From assembly GCA_951640165.1 (NCBI GenBank), contig OX621253.1, forward strand, positions 30,201,969 through 30,265,968: a stretch of 64,000 bases of DNA. Direction: 5' to 3'. This DNA is from Pseudoips prasinana. Lineage: Eukaryota; Arthropoda; Insecta; Lepidoptera; Nolidae. The notes under the pieces are model-generated. The model saw only the letters and a list, made by a program, of their open reading frames with translations, was not told the origin of the DNA and ran no database searches. Made by a program: the position numbers and the translations under genes. Below are positions 41,573-51,800 of this stretch, piece by piece; within the stretch, counting starts at the first letter, position 1; each line of letters begins with the position of its first letter.

Positions 41573-44500
41573 ATGATCAAAATATCTGCTTTAAACGAGG
41601 AATCAGAAGAGGAGAGTGGATCCGAGGAAGAAGTCACGAAAGAGGCGCTCGAACAGATTGCATTACAACAGTATGCAAATGCACTTGACCTGCAGAGAAA
41701 AGGTAATCTAAAAGATGCCACGCAATTACTCAAGGATCTGCTCGATACAGAACTATTGTATGAGGTCAAAAAACCGACACAAGGTGACAAAATACCTGGT
41801 CCTTTGTTTAATTTAAAGTATCTGTCTTATAAGAATTTGGCGGCAATGCTGAGCTCTTCTGACGATGTTGATGCCGCTATTGAGGCTTATTGCGCGGCCT
41901 CTGAACTCGATGACACTGATGTAACGCTATGGCATAAACTCGGGCAGCTATGCATACGTGCTAAACGGTATGAAATGGCATTACATGCTTTCCAGCGCGG
42001 CACAGAACGAAATCCTCGACATTGGCCGTGTTTGGACAGGATCGTAACACTTCTACTTGGCTTAGGATATAAAGAAGAATGTATATCTACTATACATGAT
42101 GCACTGCAGCTAGATCCTGGCTATTTACGAGGTTTGGCCTACAGAAAGCACATATTTACTATTTATCCTTACATTCGAGACTTCATGGAATATCTGAACC
42201 CTATTTACAAATGGGATGAAAAAGATGATGAGCCATTTGATGAAGTCAAAGCTGAAAAATTAATAAAAGAGGCAGAGGAGATCCATGAGTTATTTATTGA
42301 ACAGCAACGAGCCGAACAGTTCAATTATGTGTTACCAAATTTAAAAGTAGTTAAACCAATCTCAAACTTAACATGGAAATCTGTGGGAGATTCCCTTGTT
42401 CATATGCATAACTACATGACAGATAACTTCTACAGCCATGCATGCCGCATACAGTTAATATTTGAGAAAGAAACAGAGGAAGTCCCTATGGAAGTTGTTG
42501 AGGAAACCAAGGATGAGCAACCAATAGATAATAAACCTGAGGAAAATATCATGGATGTAGAAAAAACTGGCGAAAATGTATCTGAGAATGAAAATAATGA
42601 TTTTTCAGATAAAGATAAAGGGGCAACTGATAATGAAAAGGTAGAGAGTGATGTAGAAATTGTCTCTTCGGAAATTGCAGCTGAAACACAACCTGAGCTT
42701 AAAGTTCCTAAAAAACCTCCAGCCAGAAGGAGAGGTTCAGCATTAAGTTTTCTAGAACAGTGGGAATGGTGTAACAAACGCAGATCTGGTCGCAAAAAAC
42801 CTGTCATAAAACAGAATGAGGATAATATCTATGAAACACTTAGATTACTTGTTCCAGAGTGCTTAGCTCCGGAATTGATTGAGAGAAAAGAGAATCAAGA
42901 GCAAAATAATCGTGAAACTTCACCAGATACATCTTGTCTTGAAAAATTATTTGATGAAAAAGAAAAGCTGGAAGAAGAGTTGGAAATAAAAACTTATTTC
43001 GGATCTGAAAAGGAACAGACTGATGTTAAAAATTTCATTAATCAATATACCCTCAATAATAGAGATATTATTGATATATTGAAGGATTATTTAAGTATTC
43101 TGGCTGGGAAATGGAAAGAGAAATGGCCAGAAGGTCTCTCTGAAGTGTTTATTGAAGCTAACAAGTGTTATATGAATCATATTGATGTTCCAAATTGCAC
43201 AAGTGACAATAATGATGATTTGATTCACTATACAACTGTTAACATTTTAGTAGAAGAATTTTCAGTCAATATGAAAATTAACACACCTTCAGACGAGAAA
43301 AAACATGATTTAAGTGTGATTGAAACTATAGGCACTACTATTGGTCTGAAACCCCACATTTTTGGTAGTACAGGATGTCTTGAATTAATGTTGCGATACC
43401 TATGGACAAAACTTCACATTCATATGCTCCACAAATGTAATGAATTTGCTTTGGACTGTTTATATCAGTTGCAATATGAATTTGAGGCAATGGGAGAACA
43501 TCGTGATACATACAGTTTGAATTTGGTTAACTTTGAATTTAAACCTGTGATCAATGAGAAAGAAATTTCAGCTGGTATAAAATTCCTCGAGAGAAACAAT
43601 AAGTTATCAACTGTTATGGATTTGTATGAGCGAAATAACTATGAGCAGGTTCTGACAATAGTCATAGATTCTTTTGAGCACTGCAAGTCTATGGCTAGAA
43701 GTGAAGAGGAAGAGATGTCCTTAGATTTTGCAGTTCAATTATCTCTTATATTAGATGCATACTGGGCACTTGACAAAGTAGACGAGTGCTTCAAGTGGTC
43801 ATTGATATGTTTGCATGAGGCACTTAAACATTACTTTAGACACACAACTGGATCTCCTGAATATGATAAGTGGACTCTGACTGTAGTAAAAATATTGTGT
43901 TGTATGGAACATATATTATCTACTGAAGGCTTGACATGTTTAGATGCTGTTTCTCGGAAAGAGCTTAGTCAAGGGCTTGAAGATCTCATTAGGATAATAG
44001 GACACCAAGTTGAGACAAATGGTACAGATATGCCTTTTAATACTGTTATCCCATGGATTATAATGCATTATATATTGCAAAGAGAGGAAGATCAAGGGAG
44101 AGTCAGGATAGAAAAAGATAAAATTGCCTGTGATGAGGTTCCTAATCCATTACTAGTTTTGTTCATTGCGCATGAACAGCTTGGCACCAGAAGCTGGTGT
44201 TGTAAGTCTGAAGGGAAACTTCTTTATTTCATTCTGGATACAGTGGTCCCAAGATTGCGATCACCATCTTTATCCAAATCGTTAGAGCAAGTATGCCAGT
44301 ATATGGAACAATGTATCTACTGCCTCTTTGGACACCCAGGGAAGAAGCAAGCCAGCAAAATAAAGTATTTGGTTGAACATAATGCGACGCCATTCTCTTT
44401 AGACTGGAAAAGAGCTCAACAGTTGTATGAAATATTCCGACCACCATTATTACCTGCTCTTGAAGGCAAGATACCAGGAATTACAGGAGACACAGAACAG

Positions 44501-47500
44501 CTGTTCCATCGGATTCTTGTACTTTTACCCACAGAATGTGACCCACAGAAATATCTCCCAGATATTGAAAAGTTTATTAAAGGTGTGGAAAATAAACTAC
44601 CTATTGTTCCCCCTTTATTACCATATAAGATGAAAGACATATATTTTCTGTTGGGTGACTATTATTTTAAGAAAGAAGAACACAAAATGGGTATTAAATT
44701 CAATATGCTCGATGTAGCTGTGAACAATGATAGACTGGAGTCGTGGGCAGAAATATCTTTAGCTAAGGCAGTTAATTTAGAGAGGTTATTAAATTCTTGT
44801 AAAAACATTAATAATGAGAAAGAGTTCCTGAATCCTTCGAAATCTGTAATACGATGTTTTAAACGATCCCTAGAAGTTGATCCTTCACATTGCAACATGT
44901 GGATAGAGTATGGCATGTTTGTGTATACAGTTCACTCATTTTGTTCCCGGCTGTTGAAACAAGCAAGCGAATCCTTAAGTATGGAAGATTTTGAGTCTCT
45001 CGAGAAACAGAAAGAAGATATGTTAGATACAACACAAAAATGTTTTATTACCGTGAGAGACGAATTAAATAACAGCATAGATTCCGAAAAAGACTCAGAT
45101 TCGTGGCTAAACTATTACATGTTGGGGAAAGTCGCAGAAAAGCGTAATAAACCACCTTCAGTTTACTTCGATTATTATATGAAAGCTGTGAGAAGTCTAA
45201 AGGAATCTGATGCCACATACCCGCTAAAGATAAATTATAATATGCCATCTCATATGAGTATAGAAGTGCTAGAATTACATTATCGCATTCACGCGTCCAT
45301 TCTGAAATATATTGAGCAACATGAGAGCAAGCCTATTCCTGCATCAGTAGGTAAGGTGTTCTCCTCATGTATCGAGGAGTGGAAAAAAGGTCCATTTACC
45401 AAAAAGCACAAGAAAGATGCTATAGATTCGGAACCGGGGTCTGAAATGGTTCCTGATGAACCCGTTCAAGCAGCTAATATTTTGAAGCGTTCCATAAGTG
45501 ATGCAGGCGAAGAAGAGTCCCCAGAAGCTAAAAGACTGAAGATGGAATCCGCTGCAGCTAAAGTCCGGCGATCAGCTTCATATGACACGGAGCGAATAAC
45601 TCCGAAAGAACCTGTAGAAAATGCTGAAGCAACAGAACAAAAATCAGACGAAGAAAGGAAACAGGTTGTTATCTTAGAAGAACCTAATCCTCCTTCGATA
45701 ACCGAACCTAATATAGAAGAGAAGCAAGTCATTGAGAAACCTGTGGAAGATAAAAGACAGGAAACCGACGGTGAAAAGAAAGAAGATAGCTCCTCATCTT
45801 CGAGCAGCTCATCTTCAGATTCCAGCTCAAGTGAAAGTTCGTCAGACAGTAGCAGTGATTCTAGTAGAGATAGTGGAGTTTCTTCAAAATCATCTAATGG
45901 CTCCAAAATTCTTACAGACGAAGAAAATATGAAAATCGTAGCCGCATGTCTCGACGCGCTAGAGGACTGCACGAGCCGTTTCCCGTTACACTACAAAGCT
46001 ATTTACAGACTTGCGCATTATCATTTCTACTACAAAAAGGGAAAAGATATAGAGCGATGTAGAGACTTAATGCTCTCTAATTTCACATCTAGGGCAGGTC
46101 AGAAATTGGGAGGTTTATTTAGTGAGCGCAAAACTAGCAACTTCTTTAACAATATTTGGAAAATTCCTGTCCCTGAAGTGGAGAGAGCGGGCGGCTTCGC
46201 GTTTCATATGAGTCGCTCTGTATTGCTCACCATGGAAATATTGAAAGAGATAGATGACCACAAGACATTGTTAGACCTCAGCTTGCATTTACAAAGAATA
46301 CCCGAGCCCGACAAGAAGTACTTACGCGATTCTGACAGAGAAGAGCTCGCGCAACAGGCGTTCTCGCTTTGCGTCCAATCTCTAAAAGGGCAATTGACGA
46401 AATTCAGCCAACAAGCAGACTTAAAGAGCAACGATGTAGAACGCCAAGCGCTCAAAAGCTTAATACTGGACATTTATAGAGCTTATCAAAGAGCCCAGAA
46501 ACAACCCAATTCCAAACAGTTTACAAACCTGCTGATCGAAGGCTATAAGCTAGTGACAATCGAAGCTATCCCCGAAAACACAAATCTAGTTGATATTAGT
46601 ATGAAGTATTGCCAAAGACTGATTTCAAAACTCAAGCAAGAAGCAACCATGGCTAGTTTGGATAAGACTCAGAATGCACAAAAGAAACAAGCCGCGAAGG
46701 CTGCCGTAACTGAGCCTGTGAAGATCACTACTCCCACTGTAAATCCACCTAAGGTAGATAAACAGAAAGCCCCAGCACCGCCTCCGACGTCAGTACCGTC
46801 AAGTTTGCCGAAAATGTCTCCACAAGAAATGGTTGCCGCTTTCCAGAATTATTTGCCGATGATAAATGATCCTATTTTATCTCAACAGACAGCAGCGGCT
46901 ATATCGTTATCGTATTTGAGCAATGCTTTAGCTGGCTACTCATCATTGCAAAACCCGATGCAAAACTCTCTACAGAATAGTCTACAAAACTCTTACCAAG
47001 CGGAGTTCTTTCGGCAACTTCTGGGCCAAAATTATCCGCCGTACATGCCACCGGCGAAGAAACAGAAGCGTGGACCAAAACCTGCAGCACCAAGGCCTCA
47101 GGCACCACAAACCAAAACTTCCAAGCCGCATTCGTATAGTAGTAGTTCAATGACATCAAGTAAAGCTACTTCATCTGCACCGCATACATATAGCACTAGT
47201 ACAATGACGTCCGTTAGCAAAGCTACTCCAACGCCAGTTATAACCTCCCTTCAGAAGTCTATGTCAACGCCACTAACTCCTAGTATGGGATCGGTGCTAC
47301 AGAATTTGCCCGCGTCTATGTCTGCAAATTTTTCTTCGTTTGCTACTCCTCATTCAACATCTCATTTGCCGGCACAGGCGCACATGTCGAATGCCTCAAC
47401 TGTCAACGCGGCCATTCATACTAAACCCCCTCTGCCGCATCAGCAAGTTAGCCCTGGGAAAACATTACAAGAGAAACTGGCAGAGAGACAAAAGCACCAT

Positions 47501-47683
47501 CCTATATCGAAGAGTCAAGAGATTAATGCGTCGATAAGCAAACTACCCTCTTCTTTGACTATTACCAAGACATCTGTGCCGAAACCCATGAAAAAGTCTG
47601 ATGCGAAAAAATCACTGCCATTTAATAATGACAGGCCTAAGCCTATCTCTAGTGATGAAGTTATAGTACTTGATGATGATTAG
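41573..47683 (+). CDS. CABIN1: Calcineurin-binding protein cabin-1 homologue
   Basis: One uninterrupted frame of 2036 codons. The start (MIKISALNEESEE) lines up with the vertebrate CABIN1 start. TPR-type repeats fill about residues 28-200 (YKNLAAMLSSSDDVDAAIEA; WHKLGQLCIRAKRYEMALHA). Further family blocks: PISNLTWKSVGDSL (about 263), RSWCCKSEGKLLYFIL (about 873), YKMKDIYFLLGDYYFKKEEH (about 1020), CFITVRDELN and WLNYYMLGKVAEK (about 1180), a poly-Ser/Asp stretch (about 1405-1440), LHYKAIYRLAHYHFYYKKGK (about 1475) and FSERKTSNFFNNIW (about 1520). The C-terminal 350 residues are Pro/Ser/Thr-rich and end SSDEVIVLDDD. CABIN1 works with HIRA and UBN in depositing histone H3.3. The calcineurin-binding role is known for vertebrates and I cannot judge it here. 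No introns interrupt the gene. Possible polyadenylation signals lie near 47900. Confidence 0.95.
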   Translation: MIKISALNEESEEESGSEEEVTKEALEQIALQQYANALDLQRKGNLKDATQLLKDLLDTELLYEVKKPTQGDKIPGPLFNLKYLSYKNLAAMLSSSDDVDAAIEAYCAASELDDTDVTLWHKLGQLCIRAKRYEMALHAFQRGTERNPRHWPCLDRIVTLLLGLGYKEECISTIHDALQLDPGYLRGLAYRKHIFTIYPYIRDFMEYLNPIYKWDEKDDEPFDEVKAEKLIKEAEEIHELFIEQQRAEQFNYVLPNLKVVKPISNLTWKSVGDSLVHMHNYMTDNFYSHACRIQLIFEKETEEVPMEVVEETKDEQPIDNKPEENIMDVEKTGENVSENENNDFSDKDKGATDNEKVESDVEIVSSEIAAETQPELKVPKKPPARRRGSALSFLEQWEWCNKRRSGRKKPVIKQNEDNIYETLRLLVPECLAPELIERKENQEQNNRETSPDTSCLEKLFDEKEKLEEELEIKTYFGSEKEQTDVKNFINQYTLNNRDIIDILKDYLSILAGKWKEKWPEGLSEVFIEANKCYMNHIDVPNCTSDNNDDLIHYTTVNILVEEFSVNMKINTPSDEKKHDLSVIETIGTTIGLKPHIFGSTGCLELMLRYLWTKLHIHMLHKCNEFALDCLYQLQYEFEAMGEHRDTYSLNLVNFEFKPVINEKEISAGIKFLERNNKLSTVMDLYERNNYEQVLTIVIDSFEHCKSMARSEEEEMSLDFAVQLSLILDAYWALDKVDECFKWSLICLHEALKHYFRHTTGSPEYDKWTLTVVKILCCMEHILSTEGLTCLDAVSRKELSQGLEDLIRIIGHQVETNGTDMPFNTVIPWIIMHYILQREEDQGRVRIEKDKIACDEVPNPLLVLFIAHEQLGTRSWCCKSEGKLLYFILDTVVPRLRSPSLSKSLEQVCQYMEQCIYCLFGHPGKKQASKIKYLVEHNATPFSLDWKRAQQLYEIFRPPLLPALEGKIPGITGDTEQLFHRILVLLPTECDPQKYLPDIEKFIKGVENKLPIVPPLLPYKMKDIYFLLGDYYFKKEEHKMGIKFNMLDVAVNNDRLESWAEISLAKAVNLERLLNSCKNINNEKEFLNPSKSVIRCFKRSLEVDPSHCNMWIEYGMFVYTVHSFCSRLLKQASESLSMEDFESLEKQKEDMLDTTQKCFITVRDELNNSIDSEKDSDSWLNYYMLGKVAEKRNKPPSVYFDYYMKAVRSLKESDATYPLKINYNMPSHMSIEVLELHYRIHASILKYIEQHESKPIPASVGKVFSSCIEEWKKGPFTKKHKKDAIDSEPGSEMVPDEPVQAANILKRSISDAGEEESPEAKRLKMESAAAKVRRSASYDTERITPKEPVENAEATEQKSDEERKQVVILEEPNPPSITEPNIEEKQVIEKPVEDKRQETDGEKKEDSSSSSSSSSSDSSSSESSSDSSSDSSRDSGVSSKSSNGSKILTDEENMKIVAACLDALEDCTSRFPLHYKAIYRLAHYHFYYKKGKDIERCRDLMLSNFTSRAGQKLGGLFSERKTSNFFNNIWKIPVPEVERAGGFAFHMSRSVLLTMEILKEIDDHKTLLDLSLHLQRIPEPDKKYLRDSDREELAQQAFSLCVQSLKGQLTKFSQQADLKSNDVERQALKSLILDIYRAYQRAQKQPNSKQFTNLLIEGYKLVTIEAIPENTNLVDISMKYCQRLISKLKQEATMASLDKTQNAQKKQAAKAAVTEPVKITTPTVNPPKVDKQKAPAPPPTSVPSSLPKMSPQEMVAAFQNYLPMINDPILSQQTAAAISLSYLSNALAGYSSLQNPMQNSLQNSLQNSYQAEFFRQLLGQNYPPYMPPAKKQKRGPKPAAPRPQAPQTKTSKPHSYSSSSMTSSKATSSAPHTYSTSTMTSVSKATPTPVITSLQKSMSTPLTPSMGSVLQNLPASMSANFSSFATPHSTSHLPAQAHMSNASTVNAAIHTKPPLPHQQVSPGKTLQEKLAERQKHHPISKSQEINASISKLPSSLTITKTSVPKPMKKSDAKKSLPFNNDRPKPISSDEVIVLDDD

Positions 47684-48858
47684 AAATTTTAGATTGTTAA
47701 ATTCCAACAATTAGGAGTAAAATCGAACAGAAATGCGTCGAAACTCGTGATAATAATATAAGGCTAATATTGTCTGAGCGCGGTTGGACTAAACATGCCA
47801 TTCATTTCGATTTTATTCCTTATTGTTAGAGCTTATACAACTTATTTATCAAAAAATTTGATTTATATAAATATTACGTATTGAATATTATGATTTGGAA
47901 TAAATAAAAATAAGTAAAATACAAGTATTTTCATTTATTTCTTATAAAATATTAATATAATAACTATTTACAAACGTAATTATACCAAAAATATGAATTG
48001 CTACATTCCATTTTTACATTGCTTGTTTTTATTATTGTTATATTCGATATTAAATTAATATCAATGATCATTTTGGAGATCGTGGAAGAAAATTATCTTG
48101 TTAATATTTGAAGGAAAATTACTTCAACATCAGAAGTGGATCTTACCACATTTAGTGGCAGATGTTTCCTTTAAAATTTACTTATCAATTCGATACATAA
48201 TTGAAATCATAACATTATTAATTATATGTCCTATTTATTCTTTGATTAATTTGAAAAGATGGCTTTAATATTATTATGGCGTAAGATTGAGAGTAGTTAT
48301 GTTTCTTGCAAATATGGCAGCCAGTCTTGCCCAGCTACTGTCAGTAAAGGTAATTCTTGATGACGATTTTTTGGCCAACTCAAGATTGATAGAATCAAGC
48401 TTTAATTGTGTGATGTTTCAATGATTCACAGATATGTTCCAAAAATGAATATTTTGCACTAGCCGTGCCCCGCGGTTTTACCCGCGTTAAACTTTATAAA
48501 TTATAGCCTATGTGTTATTCGGATGTATAAGCTATATTACTACAAAGTTTTCATCAAAGTCCGTTCGGTAGTTTTTTCGTGAAAGAGTAACCAACATCTA
48601 TACATCCATACTCGCAAACTTTCGCAATGTTCCTGAGCGTAGGCGCATCATCAAACATCTGCATAGCATTAATATAGTTATATTTGTTAAATAACAATTC
48701 AGATGATGAACTCCGATTTCTTCAGTCTTTGCAGTAAAATTTCATGGTACTCATATTATTTGCTTGGTCAACTGTTAGGCGTCGGTCTTCAAAAGGTGGT
48801 AGTTAGCCAGGCGGCTGGATAGATACCAAATCCTAAGTATACTTGTAGCCATCAGTCG
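47684..48858. other. Convergent 3' regions of CABIN1 and UNC50
   Basis: The 3' UTR of CABIN1 with AATAAATAAAAATAAG near 47900, then AT-rich sequence. 48465-48640 is a minus-oriented short Helitron (reverse of CCGCGGGGCACGGCTAGT at its 3' end). The UNC50 3' UTR must also lie here; I cannot place its end. Confidence 0.5.
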
Positions 48859-51800
48859 TTATAGCACCCTCATCCTGTAGAAGTACATAAGCATTTCGCT
48901 GAGGTTCCAGTACATCAGTATGGAGGTCAAGTACATGAGTCCGAGGACTGGCAGCGGCAGTAGGAATACTCGCGCGTTTTGCAGCATCGGAAGATCTGAG
49001 AACAAATAAAAAAAAATTAAAACTAAAATTACGACAATAATACAACGTGAAACCTGAGGCGTTATCTATACATATAATAAAATCGTAGCAAAGTCAAAAC
49101 TGTACATGGAATATTTTTAAAAAAGAATACTTGGGGCGTGGTCTACAATCGATATCGAAGCCAAAAATATAGTTTTTAGAATTTTTGTCTGTTTGTCTGT
49201 ATGTATGTCCGGGCTAAACTCAAAAAGTACTGCATGTATTTACTTAAAATTTTGCATGAATATTACTAGGAGGTCAGGTCAACATATAGGCTACATATTA
49301 TCACGCTATCACCTACGGGGGAGGAGCTGTGATAATTTATAAAATTTTACGCGGGTAAAACCGCGGGGCACAGCTAGTATTTATATAAATTACAGCTAAA
49401 TAGAAAAAACAAATTACATTGTGTTTCGGTGACCTGGCAGTATTCATCATACCTTAATTGGCAAAGCATTGGGAATTTAACTGCTCATAGATAGATGCTC
49501 TCACTAGTCCGTAAGTGATCGGTGAGGTTAAGCAACTAGGCCGCGGTCAGGCCATAGATGGGTGACCGCCAAAGTGGTTTAATTTCTGTAATGTAGTACT
49601 AATGATATCTAGCTAGCTTGTATTAAGCTGTCAAAGTGACTATGTTTATGTTTAATCATAGTAATTTATAGTTTAAGCTGTTTTACTACATATTGTCTAA
49701 GTCTCTATTAAGGTACGAAGGTATTCTATATTATTATTATGGCGGACCTTGTGTTAATAACTACGGTCGCGCTTTAATGCTACCACCTGATCCAATGCGC
49801 CCCAACTGAGAAGACTCAGCGAAACAAACTCAGCGGGTTTATCTACTACCGGTTTCAATACGGCCCAGTTGAGACGGCCCGGCGAAACATACTCAAGCGG
49901 GCATTAACACGGGGTTTAGTCCACTTAGAGTAATTATTTAGTAGGCAAACACAATATCTGCTCGATCGGTTGTCTGAATGCATATTATTTTAAATTAGGT
50001 ATATTTAGGAAGACAAAAGAAAAACATCGAAAACATAACATTATTCATTTTGAGACAGAGTCGATAATTTTAAATTTAGTACTTATATGTTAGCATTCAT
50101 ATTACAGATAGTTCACGTAACTCAGCAGATAAGTCATGTCTTTATGGCTACAAGATCTCCAGCGAGCAATGTGCAGGTAGGTGGTGAGCGCCAGACGTCT
50201 TTGTCATCGATGTACTGTTTAGTGGTGTAATAACCCCTAGCCTAGCTTTCTGTTTTCATGTACACGTTTAATGTGCCTTGAAACATGTGTCACGCATACA
50301 ATATTTTATACTCAGATGGCACCGTTAGTATATTCTTTAAACATAGTTCGCAATTAATCGCTTAAATTAATTTATGGGTTAGGTACCCATAAATGGCTCT
50401 TCTTCTTAGCGTGTCGATGGCAATCTAAATTAAGTCAGCCCAGAATTCAGCTACGCGTTGAGCGTTGTCAGTAGCGTCCATTAGTTCTTGTAACGTGCAG
50501 GCATTAGGGCACGCAGGACATGTTAACAAGTGTGCCACAGTTTGAGGAACGGAACCACACTTGCACTCTAGGTTGGAATTGTTTAAAAATCCCCACCTCA
50601 GCAGGTTTTCCTTGCTTCGACCAACTTGGGTCCGGAGTCTATTCAGGGACTTCCAGGTTGGCCACGGCAACTTGTGTCCAGGCGGAAGGTTTTCAGCAGG
50701 AGGGACGAATGGGATGGGTAGGCAAGCACTGTCTCGCCACAGTTTGAGCCGTGTCTTAGACCGTTCGCCAGAAAGTGGAAGCACACACTTCAGGAAGCTT
50801 TTTCGACTTTTAAGCCTTTGTCCCACTATTTAGAGCTTGCCACCGCTCTGCGAACATCTGGTGGCGCTATGCCTGCCAGCGGATATAACATCTGGAGCGG
50901 CGTCGCTTTGAGGCAACCAGTGATGATCGATGTTTCATTCAAAGCGGTATCCACTAATTTTGCGTGGGCTGAACGACTCCATACGGGGCACGCGAATTCT
51001 CCACATGAAAAAGCTAGCGCCAGTCCAGAAGTCCGCATGACATCAGGTGAAGCACCCCAACATAAATGGCTCTGACTGCTCTTTTTTGTACTAGATACCT
51101 ACTGATAGTACTTATGTCAGTTGCCGAACCCCACAGTAGAATGCCAATGTCAGCTGCCGAACCCCACAGTAGAATGCCATAGTATATAATACTATGGAAG
51201 TACGCGAAATATACTAATCTAGCAGCTTGTTCATCTGACAATTGTCTTATTAGTTTTTCATCTTTCTGTCATCTATATGTTTAAATGCGGGTGGGAATCG
51301 AACCGACGATCATGGGGTATCCGGCCCCATGTGGTTAACCACTCCGCCACCGCTCCGTGGTACTGCCAATTCCAATTTATACAATCGATTCGATATTTCT
51401 TAACGTATTTAATTGTCTTATTTTCCAAACGGCATAGGAAGCCGAACTTAAATTAGCTGCTAACTTTTTCTGACATAGCTTAACACGTTGAACGCCATGA
51501 CGGACACCATGTGTCCGACAGCATACTTTCCCCTTGGGCCGTACTGATAAATCAAGAAACGTCCAATAACTGTTGAGGTGTTTTTTTGCAAATATTGTCA
51601 GGAAATAACACAGAAACTATGGGCAACTTACGGAAACAGCGATTTACTTATTATTTTCGGAGATGTCAAATGGCAGACACCAGTGTCCGTCGCGGCCTGC
51701 GAGAACGTCCAATCGTATTTCTTTGCGCGGGAGCCGCGCGGGTCAAGCTGTCGGTTCTCCCCGCGCTACGCCGCCCGCACCCGCGAGCCCCAGCGAGACA

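Noticed and set aside
41401..41790. Minus-strand frame overlapping the CABIN1 start
   Set aside because: Antisense to a conserved coding region; low-complexity serine-rich product.
45466..45972. Minus-strand frame of 168 codons within CABIN1
   Set aside because: It arises from the complement of the poly-Ser/Asp and Glu-rich coding tract.
48833..49045. Minus-strand frame of 70 codons ([15 protein letters not shown]...)
   Set aside because: The UNC50 last exon uses a different frame of the same segment; splice phase and family similarity support the UNC50 frame.
51270..51360. Functional tRNA-Ser-like gene on the minus strand
   Set aside because: The cloverleaf is incomplete by eye and the setting is repeat-rich; tRNAscan would be needed to overturn this.
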